DNA of 33,553 nucleotides, taken from Halobacteriales archaeon (GTDB taxonomy: Archaea > Halobacteriota > Halobacteria > Halobacteriales > SKNY01). Position numbers and translations under genes: made by a program. Where the stretch lies: NCBI GenBank assembly GCA_007118975.1, contig SKQO01000050.1:1-33553 (forward strand). The letters run 5' to 3'. The notes under the pieces were generated by a model. It searched no databases. It was not told the origin of the DNA and saw nothing but the letters and a program-made list of their open reading frames with translations. Positions 1 through 7,258 of the stretch are shown in pieces (the first letter of the stretch is position 1; each line of letters opens with the position of its first letter).

Positions 1-1011
1 GAGCGTGGGGTCATCACGGCGAGTGCCGGCAACCATGCCCAGGGGGTCGCGCTCGCCGCCACGGCGAGCGACGTCGATTCGATCGTCGTCATGCCTCGCG
101 ACGCTCCAGTGGCCAAAGTCGATGCGACGCAAGGGTACGGCGCCACGGTCGTCCTCGAGGGTGACAACTACGACGAGGCACAGGCGGTCGCCCGGGAACT
201 GGCAGCCGAGGAGGGTCGTACGTACATCCCTGCATTCGACGATCCCCAGGTGATGGCGGGCCAGGGAACGATCGGGTTGGAGATTCTGGACGCCCTCCCA
301 ACGGTGGAGACAATCGTGGTCCCGGTGGGTGGGGGCGGCCTGATCGGGGGGATCGCCCGGGCAGTGAAAACGACTCGAGATGACGTCCGCGTTATCGGTG
401 TTCAGGCTGCGGGCGCGGCGAGCCTCCCGCAATCGCTGGAGCGGGGCCACATCTACGAGCGCGAGACGGTCGACACGATCGCGGACGGGATCGCGACCAA
501 ACGTGTCGGGGACCTCCCGTTCGAAGTGATTCAAGCGCACGTCGACGAGGTGGTCACAGTGGCGGATGAGGAGATCGCAATGGCGGTCACGCACCTGCTC
601 GAACGCTCGAAACTCGTCGCCGAGGGGGCTGGCGCGGCCGGGCTGGCGGCCGTGTTGGGCGATCGGTTCTCCTTCGAGCCCGAAGAGACCGTCGTGCCGG
701 TGATCTCGGGCGGTAACATCGATCTGAACATGCTCACGACCGTGATCCTTCGCGGACTGGTCGAAACCGGCCGATACCTCCGCTTCAGGACCGTGCTACG
801 AGATCGTCCGGGCGAACTCGAGCGACTCTCAACGCTGCTCGCCGAGGAGCACGCCAACATTTACGCGATTCGCCACGAGAGGACGTCTCGCAACGTCGCC
901 ATGAACGACGCGGAGGTCGAGCTTGATCTGGAAACCCGCGGTCACGCCCACGTCGCGAGCCTGCTCGATGCCCTCCGCGACGCGGGATATCCGGTGGAGA
1001 TCCTTTCGTGA
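1..1011 (+). CDS. ilvA: Threonine ammonia-lyase (threonine deaminase), 5'-truncated by the window edge
   Basis: PLP enzyme that deaminates threonine to 2-oxobutanoate, the first step of isoleucine synthesis, in the cytoplasm. The reading frame is open from base 1 and begins inside the fold-type II PLP core with the family motif ASAGNHAQGVA; the start codon and the PLP-lysine lie outside the window. VPVGGGGLIGGIA is the glycine-rich phosphate-binding loop, and SGGNIDLN closes the catalytic domain. The last ~75 residues (from about YLRFRTVLRDRPGELERL) form an ACT-type domain, as in regulated or ACT-containing threonine deaminases. Serine dehydratase activity is an alternative for this family, but the ACT tail favours the biosynthetic/allosteric type. 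The frame stays open past the first internal ATG at 91, so that ATG is not the start. Confidence 0.93.
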   Translation, partial: ERGVITASAGNHAQGVALAATASDVDSIVVMPRDAPVAKVDATQGYGATVVLEGDNYDEAQAVARELAAEEGRTYIPAFDDPQVMAGQGTIGLEILDALPTVETIVVPVGGGGLIGGIARAVKTTRDDVRVIGVQAAGAASLPQSLERGHIYERETVDTIADGIATKRVGDLPFEVIQAHVDEVVTVADEEIAMAVTHLLERSKLVAEGAGAAGLAAVLGDRFSFEPEETVVPVISGGNIDLNMLTTVILRGLVETGRYLRFRTVLRDRPGELERLSTLLAEEHANIYAIRHERTSRNVAMNDAEVELDLETRGHAHVASLLDALRDAGYPVEILS

Positions 1012-1079
1012 CCGGCCCGTGCGTTGTGCATCATGAGTGACCGAATCGCTGAAGAACCGCTGGGTCGTTCTGTCACTCG

Positions 1080-1277
1080 ATGGATCAGTGGACCGGCCGG
1101 GCGATCCTGTGGGGTGTGATCGCTGGTCTCTCTTTCCTGATCATGCTGCGCTTTTACACGGCGTTGACGGCCTCGCCAATCGGGTGGGAGGTTCAACTGG
1201 GGCTGACCTTCGGCGTTGGGATCGCGGCCATCCTCGTCGTTCCGCGGTTCGAGCGGTGGTACCTGCGACTCGGATGA
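1080..1277 (+). CDS. Small two-helix membrane protein, function unknown
   Basis: A 65-residue protein with two predicted membrane helices (about residues 8-26 and 38-55: GRAILWGVIAGLSFLIML and VQLGLTFGVGIAAILVV), ending in a short basic/aromatic tail. It sits 68 nt after ilvA on the same strand and 38 nt before a tRNA gene. It resembles short halobacterial hypothetical membrane proteins often found next to core genes, but I recognise no named family. Codon use (G/C at third positions) matches the neighbours, which supports real coding. An overlapping frame on the same strand (1037-1315) is less plausible because it lacks any hydrophobic organisation. Confidence 0.65.
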   Translation: MDQWTGRAILWGVIAGLSFLIMLRFYTALTASPIGWEVQLGLTFGVGIAAILVVPRFERWYLRLG

Positions 1278-1284
1278 GGAAGCC

Positions 1285-1290
1285 TTTATT
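1285..1290 (+). promoter_or_regulatory. TATA-like box for tRNA-Ser
   Basis: TTTATT preceded by purine-rich GAAGCC (BRE-like) lies 26-31 nt before the first base of the tRNA, the spacing expected for an archaeal TBP/TFB promoter. Confidence 0.6.
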
Positions 1291-1315
1291 CGCGCCATCT
1301 CGTAGGATCCGGTAA

Positions 1316-1397
1316 GCCGGGATGGCCGAATGGCAAAGCGCACGCCTGGAAAGCGTGTCCCCTTACGGGGTTCTGGGTTCAAATCCCAGTCCCGGCG
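1316..1397 (+). tRNA. tRNA-Ser (anticodon GGA)
   Basis: The cloverleaf can be folded by eye. The acceptor stem is GCCGGGA (1316-1322) with TCCCGGC (1390-1396) and discriminator G1397. The anticodon stem is CACGC/GCGTG around loop CTGGAAA, giving anticodon GGA at 1348-1350 (reads UCC and UCU). A class II variable arm CCCC-TTAC-GGGG is diagnostic of serine or leucine tRNAs. The T arm is CTGGG-TTCAAAT-CCCAG. No intron is visible and CCA is not encoded. The AT-richer genes that follow raise the possibility that this tRNA marks an integration site, but I found no second copy of its 3' end in the window. Confidence 0.97.
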
Positions 1398-1570
1398 TTT
1401 TGTCCCACGTTTGGGGCCTGAAACGACCTTCTACGGATACTCTCTCCTGTCTGGTCGAACATCTTGCCAAGGCTCTATATGGGGCCTCCGAATGCGCCTG
1501 GTACGTGGCCGCGACAACTTCCAACCACCGGTGGGAGATTGCGAGATGCGGAGCGTGTGTTCACCAACTG

Positions 1571-1590
1571 TTAGCTCAGTATAGAGCTAA
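1571..1590. terminator. Inverted repeat downstream of the NUDIX gene
   Basis: TTAGCTC (1571-1577) and GAGCTAA (1584-1590) form a 7-bp stem with a 6-nt loop, 11 nt beyond the stop codon of the leftward NUDIX gene. It could end that transcript or separate it from tRNA-Ser; no long T run follows. Nothing else is recognised in 1398-1601. Confidence 0.35.
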
Positions 1591-1601
1591 ACCAGCACTC
1601 G

Positions 1602-2153
1602 TTACAGGGAAAAATCTCGGGTCTGACCTCGCAGTCGTCCAACCGCAGCTTCAAGACATCGAAGATCAACCGACCGAGTCTGCTCGTCGCGTTCGAGCAG
1701 TTCTTGGGGGTCCCTGAACTGAACGTCCGTTGGTTCATCACCCACCTCGGGAGTACCGGTAGTGAGTTCACGTTCGGCGGCAAAACATATCGAGAGAATC
1801 GATCCCTCGTCGGGATTCTCGACGTAATGGCCTGTGCGCACGAGGGCTAGGTCCTCTGGAGGGACGCGAATGTTGGTTTCCTCTGCGAGTTCCCGTGCCG
1901 CTCCATGCGCTGCAGATTCGTCTACCTCCAGAAACCCCTCGGGAAGCGTCCACTTGCCATCTGCTGTCCGAGGAGCATGCTTAACGAAAAGCGCCTTTTC
2001 ATCGTCGAGGACCACAGTACGCGCGATCGGCGCAGGATTTTGAAAAATGAACTCTTGGCACGTCGAGCAAAAGCCGCGCTCACGTCCATCGAACTCCCTG
2101 GTGACGAGTTCCGTTCCACAATACGGACAGTAATTCGGTTTCCGTTTAGTCAT
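1602..2153 (-). CDS. NUDIX hydrolase with N-terminal zinc ribbon (NudC/ADP-ribose pyrophosphatase-like)
   Basis: Predicted to cleave a nucleoside diphosphate linked to another moiety (NADH, ADP-ribose, dinucleotides or damaged NTPs) in the cytoplasm. Residues 9-32 carry two Cys pairs, CPYC (9-12) and CSTC (29-32), a zinc ribbon like that of NADH pyrophosphatases. The Nudix box is complete: G73-x5-E79-x7-R87-E88-L-x-E91-E92-T, with E91/E92 expected to bind Mg2+. The length (183 aa) is typical of haloarchaeal zinc-ribbon NUDIX proteins. The ATG overlaps the stop of the upstream HD gene by four bases (ATGA), so the two are probably translationally coupled. Substrate cannot be told from sequence; the ribbon plus the HD neighbour suggest nucleotide housekeeping. 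Confidence 0.9.
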   Translation of the reverse strand: MTKRKPNYCPYCGTELVTREFDGRERGFCSTCQEFIFQNPAPIARTVVLDDEKALFVKHAPRTADGKWTLPEGFLEVDESAAHGAARELAEETNIRVPPEDLALVRTGHYVENPDEGSILSICFAAERELTTGTPEVGDEPTDVQFRDPQELLERDEQTRSVDLRCLEAAVGRLRGQTRDFSL

Positions 2154-2794
2154 CCCAAATGGCCGCTCCTTTTCTTCACGACGGGGAATGTATCGGCCAA
2201 TTTCTGGTGGATGTCTTCGTTTCCGATATACGGTTCCGATGCATCAATGAAATACTCCAACTTAGTTATCAAATTCATCCGTAATTCTTCTGAATCCCCC
2301 ATGCCGTAGTAGTCACTGTTATCAAGGATATCTGCAGCTTTCACAAGAACGGCCGCCCGTCCCAGTGAAAAGCACCTTCTGTATATGTCATAATGTCTGT
2401 CCAAGTAATCCTCGATACTCCCGTCGTACGTCGTGGTTGCGACGATATTTGCGACTTCCGGGCCGAACTTTGAGTTAATCTCTTCTGGAGTCTCATCTGT
2501 GTCCTCTAACAGATCGTGGAGAAGACCAGCGATTACAATGCACTTCCTGTAATCTCTGTCGTAAAGATCCATTCCTACTCGTATACTATGGACGATGACA
2601 GGCTTCGGATTATCTCCTGACGTTTCAAATGAATGAACTAAATATGCTATCGCCCTCTCAACTTCGACAGGAAGTATCGGAAATTGTATTCCCTTTACGT
2701 CTCGGGGTTGACGGCCCGAATCGAGAACGTCAGTGGAATTGGGTCGCCAGGTACTCTCCAGCGCCCCCGCTCGTCCTCGACCATTCCATCCCAC
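2150..2794 (-). CDS. HD-domain phosphohydrolase, MESH1/SpoT-hydrolase-like
   Basis: Residues ~42-150 look like the HD_4 hydrolase domain of SpoT/MESH1 enzymes: H69 in VIVHSIRVG, then LLHDLLEDT with H93-D94 and E97-D98, followed by EEINSKFGPEVANIV. That family hydrolyses (p)ppGpp or related nucleotides with Mn2+. No synthetase, TGS or ACT domain is present, so this would be a small stand-alone hydrolase. The gene is visibly AT-richer than its neighbours, which suggests transfer. The start is awkward: the ATG at 2794 lies 100 nt inside the upstream methyltransferase gene, and no ATG, GTG or TTG occurs in frame between it and the HD domain itself. Either the long overlap is real, an unusual start is used, or the 5' end is damaged. 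Its stop overlaps the NUDIX start. Confidence 0.78.
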   Translation of the reverse strand: MGWNGRGRAGALESTWRPNSTDVLDSGRQPRDVKGIQFPILPVEVERAIAYLVHSFETSGDNPKPVIVHSIRVGMDLYDRDYRKCIVIAGLLHDLLEDTDETPEEINSKFGPEVANIVATTTYDGSIEDYLDRHYDIYRRCFSLGRAAVLVKAADILDNSDYYGMGDSEELRMNLITKLEYFIDASEPYIGNEDIHQKLADTFPVVKKRSGHLG

Positions 2795-3477
2795 TGCCGC
2801 CAGTACGCGAACGGAAACTCGTGAACAAATTCGATCTGTAGTCCCGACGACACTAGGGCCGACACTACGCCACCGAGGGTATGCTGGGTCAGGTAGTGTT
2901 CTTGGTCGACGCCGAATCCTGCCTCCTCGTAACGACGTGGGCAGGAATCAAAATAGGAGCCATCCATCTCACCGTCGTCGTTGTAAACGTCCGCGATCGG
3001 ATGGCCCTCGAACAGGTAGAATCGCCCACCCTCGGTCAGTGAGTGGGCGATGATGTCCGCCCAGTCCGCAAGATCGGGGAGCCAGACGAGGACGCCCCGG
3101 GATGTGTAGACCACATCGAATTCCCGGTTGAGGACCGCCGGCACATCGTACACGTTGCACCGGAGGAATTCTGCCTCGATTCCAGTTTCAGCGGCGAGTT
3201 CCCGCGCATAACGCAAGCTCTCATCAGAGATGTCGACACCGACGACGTCAGCGCCCTCTCGGGCGAGCGACAGGGTTTCAAGCCCGTTGTTACACTGAAG
3301 GTGAAGCACTGTCTTCCCCATAACGTCACCGAGTTCGTCGTGCTCGTGCTCGAACAACGTTGACATCCCTTCACGGAATGATCCGAGCGGGTAGCTCCCA
3401 ACCTCCATCTTGCTCGGCGTAGACGCGTCCCAAAAGCGACGATTTACTTCGAAAATAGTATCGATGTCTTCGTTCAC
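2695..3477 (-). CDS. Class I SAM-dependent methyltransferase
   Basis: Rossmann-type methyltransferase (about 260 aa) of unknown substrate. Motif I is the variant TVLHLQCNNGLETLSLA, a form seen in a family of small-molecule methyltransferases with HLQC in place of the usual DLGCG; motif II is VVGVDIS, and the later motif is EFDVVYTSRGVLVWLPDL. The C-terminal half holds several aromatics (FPFAYWRQW) that may line a pocket. I prefer the GTG at 3477 (VNEDIDTIFEVNRRFWD) over the ATG at 3558, because the extra 27 residues are basic and unlike a haloarchaeal protein start. It is the first gene of the leftward set that continues into the HD and NUDIX genes, so the three are probably co-transcribed. 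Confidence 0.85.
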   Translation of the reverse strand: MNEDIDTIFEVNRRFWDASTPSKMEVGSYPLGSFREGMSTLFEHEHDELGDVMGKTVLHLQCNNGLETLSLAREGADVVGVDISDESLRYARELAAETGIEAEFLRCNVYDVPAVLNREFDVVYTSRGVLVWLPDLADWADIIAHSLTEGGRFYLFEGHPIADVYNDDGEMDGSYFDSCPRRYEEAGFGVDQEHYLTQHTLGGVVSALVSSGLQIEFVHEFPFAYWRQWDGMVEDERGRWRVPGDPIPLTFSIRAVNPET

Positions 3478-4286
3478 ACGGCCGTCCAGATGTCTTGTCC
3501 GGGTAAAACGATTTCTCCGCCGAGGGCTCCCCTGCCCTCGCAACGCTGTGTCGACCATCTGTAGTGATCGATTTAACCCCCGCTTGTTGGCAGATATTGA
3601 AACATACGCGCCTTGGATGTCGCAGGGAGCTCTTCACAAACTCCGTTAGGTAACCCCAGGGCGTTGCGGGATGGTTGTGCTTCTCTTCGAAAAAGTGATG
3701 TCAATCTACCCACATTCGGAATCATGCCTGATGTGTAGAACGTCGTTATTCATCACCCGGCATTTCTCGCCGCCTCATACACGCTGAGCTCGGTCAACTC
3801 GCGATCGTGTTGTCCCATCCGCGTGAAGTCGACCATGCGGTCGTCCCTTCGGTTACCTCATCGCCGAGGTACACCGCTGTCAACGCTATGTGCAGGTTGA
3901 ACGCCTCGGGCCGGCCGCGCTCGTAATCAGTCGTGGTCCCGTGCCGACGGTCGTGGCCCGCTCCCGATTCGCTGTTATGAGCGTAGGGAGATCGAATGGT
4001 ACGAGAACCTCCGCATAGACCATCCCTCTGCAGAAAGACACTTGTAAGCCAACAAGCCGGAACGAACGGTCTATCAAAACGGACCGACTGTCGCGTATCG
4101 GTTGAGGGAACGGGCGCATTGATAAATTATTACATGACGTTCCCAGCCACGATATCATTTGAGCTAGTCTACCGCCACGGAATCGATTGCCTCAGGAGGA
4201 TGGAGAGACATATCAACGAATCTATAACTTTCTCATCGGGCAGGTGTCCTTCTTCAAGCCGTCTCGCACATTACGTGAAGGCAGCG
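3478..4286. other. Intergenic stretch with decayed coding sequence
   Basis: Between two divergent genes. It holds no intact gene, but the minus strand of 3753-4010 reads as eroded protein (listed separately). ACGCGCCTTGGATG at 3606-3619 recurs exactly at 17317-17330. The remainder shows nothing recognisable. An in-frame ATG at 4200 is an alternative start for the next gene. Confidence 0.5.
3753..4010 (-). pseudogene. Decayed unidentified protein-coding remnant
   Basis: On the minus strand, a frame running from about 4010 reads DYERGRPEAFNLHIALTAVY and on to YLGDEVTEG. It then passes by a frame change near 3850 into DRMVDFTRMGQHDRELTELS and on to YEAARNAG, ended by two consecutive stops at ~3753. 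Both parts have the composition of real haloarchaeal protein, but no single frame covers both and no start is evident. I do not recognise the family. Confidence 0.35.
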
Positions 4287-4757
4287 ATGCGAAGGTGGTA
4301 CGGTGGGTGGCGATGGAAGAACGTCCCGATTCCCAAGAGCCATGTGATGGCACTCGTACTCGGCGTGTATCTACGCCGACGTCGCCCCTGGGAAATTCCC
4401 GCTCACGGCCTTCATTGGCCGGTGCTCGGATGGATTCTCGTCGTCAGCGCGTGTGGTCCCATCGTCAAGTCCGTCCGGGTCGCCGGTCGAGTCCGGATGG
4501 ATCGCCCCGATTGCGTAATCGCCGATGGACCGTACGCCTACAGCCGGAACCCGATGTACATGGCGTGGACGCTCCTCTATCTCGGCATTGCCCTCATCAC
4601 ACGTTCGATGTGGTTCCTCCTCGGGCTACCGGCGGTGGTTCTCGTGACGCATCGTGTTATTCGTCACGAGGAGAACGTCCTGTCGGAACGTTTCGGGGAG
4701 GCATACCACGAATACGCCGACCGCGTTCCGCGGTACCTCTCGATTCGTCGACCATGA
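4287..4757 (+). CDS. Isoprenylcysteine/phospholipid-methyltransferase-like membrane protein
   Basis: Integral membrane methyltransferase of the ICMT/PEMT superfamily. The C-terminal signature is clear: DGPYAYSRNPMYMAWTLLYL (SAM-binding RNPMY region) followed by HEENVLSERFGEAYHEYADR and the terminal RVPRYL. Three hydrophobic segments are visible (MALVLGVYL, GWILVVSACGPIV, LITRSMWFLLGLPAVVLV). The family methylates prenylcysteine carboxyls, phospholipids or unknown lipids; in archaea the substrate is generally not known. I chose ATG 4287 because the sequence before it is hydrophilic and low in coding character; ATG 4200 in the same frame is possible. No operon partner is evident; a damaged hydrolase follows 61 nt downstream. 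Confidence 0.82.
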   Translation: MRRWYGGWRWKNVPIPKSHVMALVLGVYLRRRRPWEIPAHGLHWPVLGWILVVSACGPIVKSVRVAGRVRMDRPDCVIADGPYAYSRNPMYMAWTLLYLGIALITRSMWFLLGLPAVVLVTHRVIRHEENVLSERFGEAYHEYADRVPRYLSIRRP

Positions 4758-4818
4758 TTATTCGTCTATTGTTACCATATGACTTATCTCCAATGGACCC
4801 CTACCAATATCGGTGAGT

Positions 4819-5714
4819 ATGATGGCAGAAGTAGAGACGTCTCAGGAAGCTCCGCCGGAGGGGCAAGCTGCTGAAGCCCGCGAACTGTTGCTACACAAAC
4901 TCCCGGTGACCGAACGAATCGTGGAGGCCGCGGGGGTCTCGACGGCCGTCCTCGAAGGCGGTGAGGGTCCACCCCTGGTCTTGCTCCACGGGCCGGGCGA
5001 GTCGAGCCTCTGGTGGATGCGAGTGCTTCCAGAGCTCGTCACGACCCACTCAGTCGTCGTTCCGGATCTTCCCGGTCACGGTGAATCGAAACTTACGGAC
5101 AATCCATTGACGTCGGATAGTGTACTCGAGTGGCTCGATACGGTGATCGGACGAACAACGGCGGAACCACCGGTTCTCGTGGGGCACCTTCTTGGCGGGG
5201 CGATCGCAGCACGGTTCGCCGCGGAACGAGGAGATCGCATCGAGCGCTTGGTCCTCGTGGATTCACTGGGTCTCGGGCGATTCAGACCATCGCCGCTGTT
5301 CATGTTCGGCCTCGTTCGGTTCATGGTCCGGTCGAACGAGCGATCGTACGACAGCTTCCTCGGTCAATGTATGCTCGACCAGGGGCGCCTCGTCCGCGAG
5401 ATGGGCGAAGATTGGGAGCCGTTCGTCACGTACTCGTTCGCGCGGTCCAGATCACCTGACGTGAAAGCCGCAATGCGCACGCTGATGAAACAGCTCGGTG
5501 TTCGGGCGATTCCCGTCGATACCCTCGGTTCCATTTCAGTGCCCACGCCCTGGTCTGGGGTCGGGAGGACAAGGCGATCCGCCTCCGTATCGCCGAGGAT
5601 GCCCACGGGCGATTCGGGTGGCCCTTACACGTGATCGACGACGCGGCGGACGATCCAAAAATGGAGCAGCCAGAGGCGTTCCTGTCCGCGTTCCATTCGA
5701 TTCTCAAGTCATGA
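4819..5714 (+). pseudogene. Alpha/beta hydrolase, frameshifted and lacking its catalytic serine
   Basis: An alpha/beta-hydrolase fold is plain: oxyanion-hole motif LVLLHGPGESS, the PDLPGHGES strand, and the nucleophile elbow. The elbow reads VLVGHLLGG, so residue 124, where the family has Ser (GHSLGG), is Leu (CTT at 5188-5190). Near 5541-5549 one base appears deleted. The first frame runs on to a nonsense tail ending at 5634, while the next frame restores family sequence (ALVWGREDKAIRLRIAEDAH, then GWPLHVIDDAADDP and EQPEAFLSAFHSIL) to the stop at 5714. The place where a catalytic His is normally found also reads DDAADDP. A sequencing error could explain the frameshift but not the Leu. Most likely a pseudogene or a catalytically dead homologue. 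GTG 4813 and ATG 4822 are alternative starts. Confidence 0.82.
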
Positions 5715-5771
5715 TAGCTGGCTGCACAATAGAAGGATCGTGTACGATTCCGCTCCTCACGAAGGGGTCGA

Positions 5772-6602
5772 TCAACTTGAGAATGCCTGCGTTTCTATGA
5801 CTTGCTGGAGGCCTCTTGGCCCGAATCCCTCCATCTCGATCGCATTCGAGTCGTACGCCTCGAACACGTTCCACGCCCACTCACGAACCACGGGCGAGTC
5901 GGTGTCCACAAACACACGGAGGATCCGGGTGCCGGGCTCGCTGATCCCGATGCCGACTCGGTCGTCGAAAATGGTGAGCGCGAACGGGAGCTCGTCGACC
6001 AACTTGACCGTCAGGTACCCGCTTGCGCACGCCTCGATGCAGTTCTCTGGATAATTTTCGATGACGTCGCTTGCGACCTCCGGGAGCCCGATGAGTTCCG
6101 TCTCCATTCCGTTGACGATGCGTTCCTTGATCTCGTCCAGACGGACCGGGCCGATGACGTCGAGATCGAGCGCGTGGAGCGACTCCGTCCTCCGAACCAG
6201 CGCGAGGAACCGGACCAGTGGAGTATGCGGGTCGCCGTGTTCAGCGCCCGTCACAATCGAGTCGGTGAACGCCTCGTTGTCGATCGGAACCGGGGCATCC
6301 CTCACTGCTTCGAGAACTGGAGCCAACTGAAGCGCAGTGTTTGCGTCTTGCTTGAATCCTGCGCACGCGTCAGCGAGCAGTATCCCTGACTCCGTGAGCC
6401 TGAACTGCCCGGCCACCCTCTCGATCGCGCCCAACTCGCTGAGCAGTTTCGTATGCCGGTGGCTCGTGGCCCTCGATATCGCCAGTCGGTCCTGTAATTC
6501 CCGTCGATCGTATTCCCCTCTCTGGAGTTCCTCCAGGAGCGGTGACCGCCGGAGTATGTCGATCAGGACGTCGAGGTCATCGGCTTGCGGTGTGGTAGGC
6601 AT
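5772..6602 (-). CDS. Winged-helix transcriptional regulator, FilR1-domain type (copy 1)
   Basis: A 276-aa DNA-binding regulator. Residues ~10-75 form a winged helix (LLEELQRGEYDRRELQDRLA, then ISRATSHRHTKLLSELGAIE). The remainder matches the output domain of haloarchaeal FilR1-type regulators: IKERIVNGMETELIGLPEVA, LPFALTIFDDRVGIGI and ILRVFVDTDSPVVREWA. The gene at 18842 is a clear paralogue with the same C-terminal blocks. It is convergent with the hydrolase pseudogene (57 nt) and lies downstream of the SnoaL-like and OsmC-like genes on the same strand, 190 nt away, so it may respond to the same signal. Three inverted repeats crowd its promoter (6611-6651), consistent with autoregulation. 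Ligand unknown. Confidence 0.85.
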   Translation of the reverse strand: MPTTPQADDLDVLIDILRRSPLLEELQRGEYDRRELQDRLAISRATSHRHTKLLSELGAIERVAGQFRLTESGILLADACAGFKQDANTALQLAPVLEAVRDAPVPIDNEAFTDSIVTGAEHGDPHTPLVRFLALVRRTESLHALDLDVIGPVRLDEIKERIVNGMETELIGLPEVASDVIENYPENCIEACASGYLTVKLVDELPFALTIFDDRVGIGISEPGTRILRVFVDTDSPVVREWAWNVFEAYDSNAIEMEGFGPRGLQQVIETQAFSS

Positions 6603-6610
6603 ACACGTGG

Positions 6611-6651
6611 ATCGTTCCCGGCAACGATAGCTCTATCTCAGGGGGTGAGAT
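6611..6651 (-). promoter_or_regulatory. Stacked inverted repeats at the regulator promoter
   Basis: Upstream of the leftward regulator lie ATCGTT-N6-AACGAT (6611-6628), GATAG-N2-CTATC (6626-6637) and ATCTCA-N5-TGAGAT (6635-6651). They cover the zone where a TATA box should be, 24-34 nt before the start at 6602 (minus strand AGATAGAGCTATCG). They are therefore candidate operators for autoregulation. This is inferred from position and symmetry only. Confidence 0.45.
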
Positions 6652-6792
6652 GCCATCGATTGGCCACTTCCATCGCACACGCCGAAATCTCTTTTTCGTG
6701 AGCGACAACGGCTCTATACCGCAATTCTGAGTTCCGAAGTCAACGATGGTATCAAACGGTACCTCCCGGCTGTCGGCCCCTCGTGGGATTGC

Positions 6793-7230
6793 CTATCGTG
6801 GAACGGACATATCGATTCCCATCTGCTTGAACAAGTTCAGCATGTTCCCGCGCAAGTGAGCATGGACGATTTGGCCGTCCTCGATGACGTAGTAGCCAGA
6901 CGATTCGAGGGTGATGGTATTCCCTGTCGGGGAAATGCCCCTGAAGTCGCCCTCGTGGGTACCTTCTTCTTCGCGAAATATTGCGACCCGATTACCCTCC
7001 GCGATCAATTCCAAAGAGTTACCCGTAAAATCGGGGAACGCTGCCAAATACTCCGCCATCAGGTTCTTCATCCCCGCAGGCCCATCAATGGTTTCTTGGG
7101 AACCTGCCCGGTAGATGCCTGTGGTATAATCATCGGCGAACAGTTCGTCAAATACGTCGCTGTTCTGTTTGTCGATCTCTTCGTATAGCCGTCGTACGAC
7201 CGCCTTGTGTTCCTCGGTTGTTGTTTTCAT
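6793..7230 (-). CDS. SnoaL-like (ester cyclase family) protein
   Basis: A 145-residue single-domain protein of the NTF2-like/SnoaL fold. Visible hallmarks are the N-terminal helix HKAVVRRLYEEIDKQNSDVF, then DELFADDYT, the segment FPDFTGNSLELIAEGNRVAI, and GTHEGDFRGISPTGNTI, followed by YYVIEDGQIVHAHLRGNML. The family includes polyketide cyclases, isomerases and many stress-linked proteins of unknown substrate. Start ATG 7230 is supported by family-like sequence beginning at MKTTTEEHKAV; the in-frame upstream extension is rich in Arg, Cys and Ser and is not credible. It lies 28 nt downstream of the OsmC-like stub, on the same strand, and 190 nt upstream of the regulator gene. No specific reaction can be assigned. 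Confidence 0.82.
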   Translation of the reverse strand: MKTTTEEHKAVVRRLYEEIDKQNSDVFDELFADDYTTGIYRAGSQETIDGPAGMKNLMAEYLAAFPDFTGNSLELIAEGNRVAIFREEEGTHEGDFRGISPTGNTITLESSGYYVIEDGQIVHAHLRGNMLNLFKQMGIDMSVPR

Positions 7231-7258
7231 TTGGATATTTCCCTGTAGCGTCTCTGGG

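Noticed and set aside
1316-1397. tRNA-Ser as an integrated-element attachment site
   Set aside because: No second copy of the tRNA 3' end was found in the window and no integrase gene is present, so an att pair cannot be supported here.
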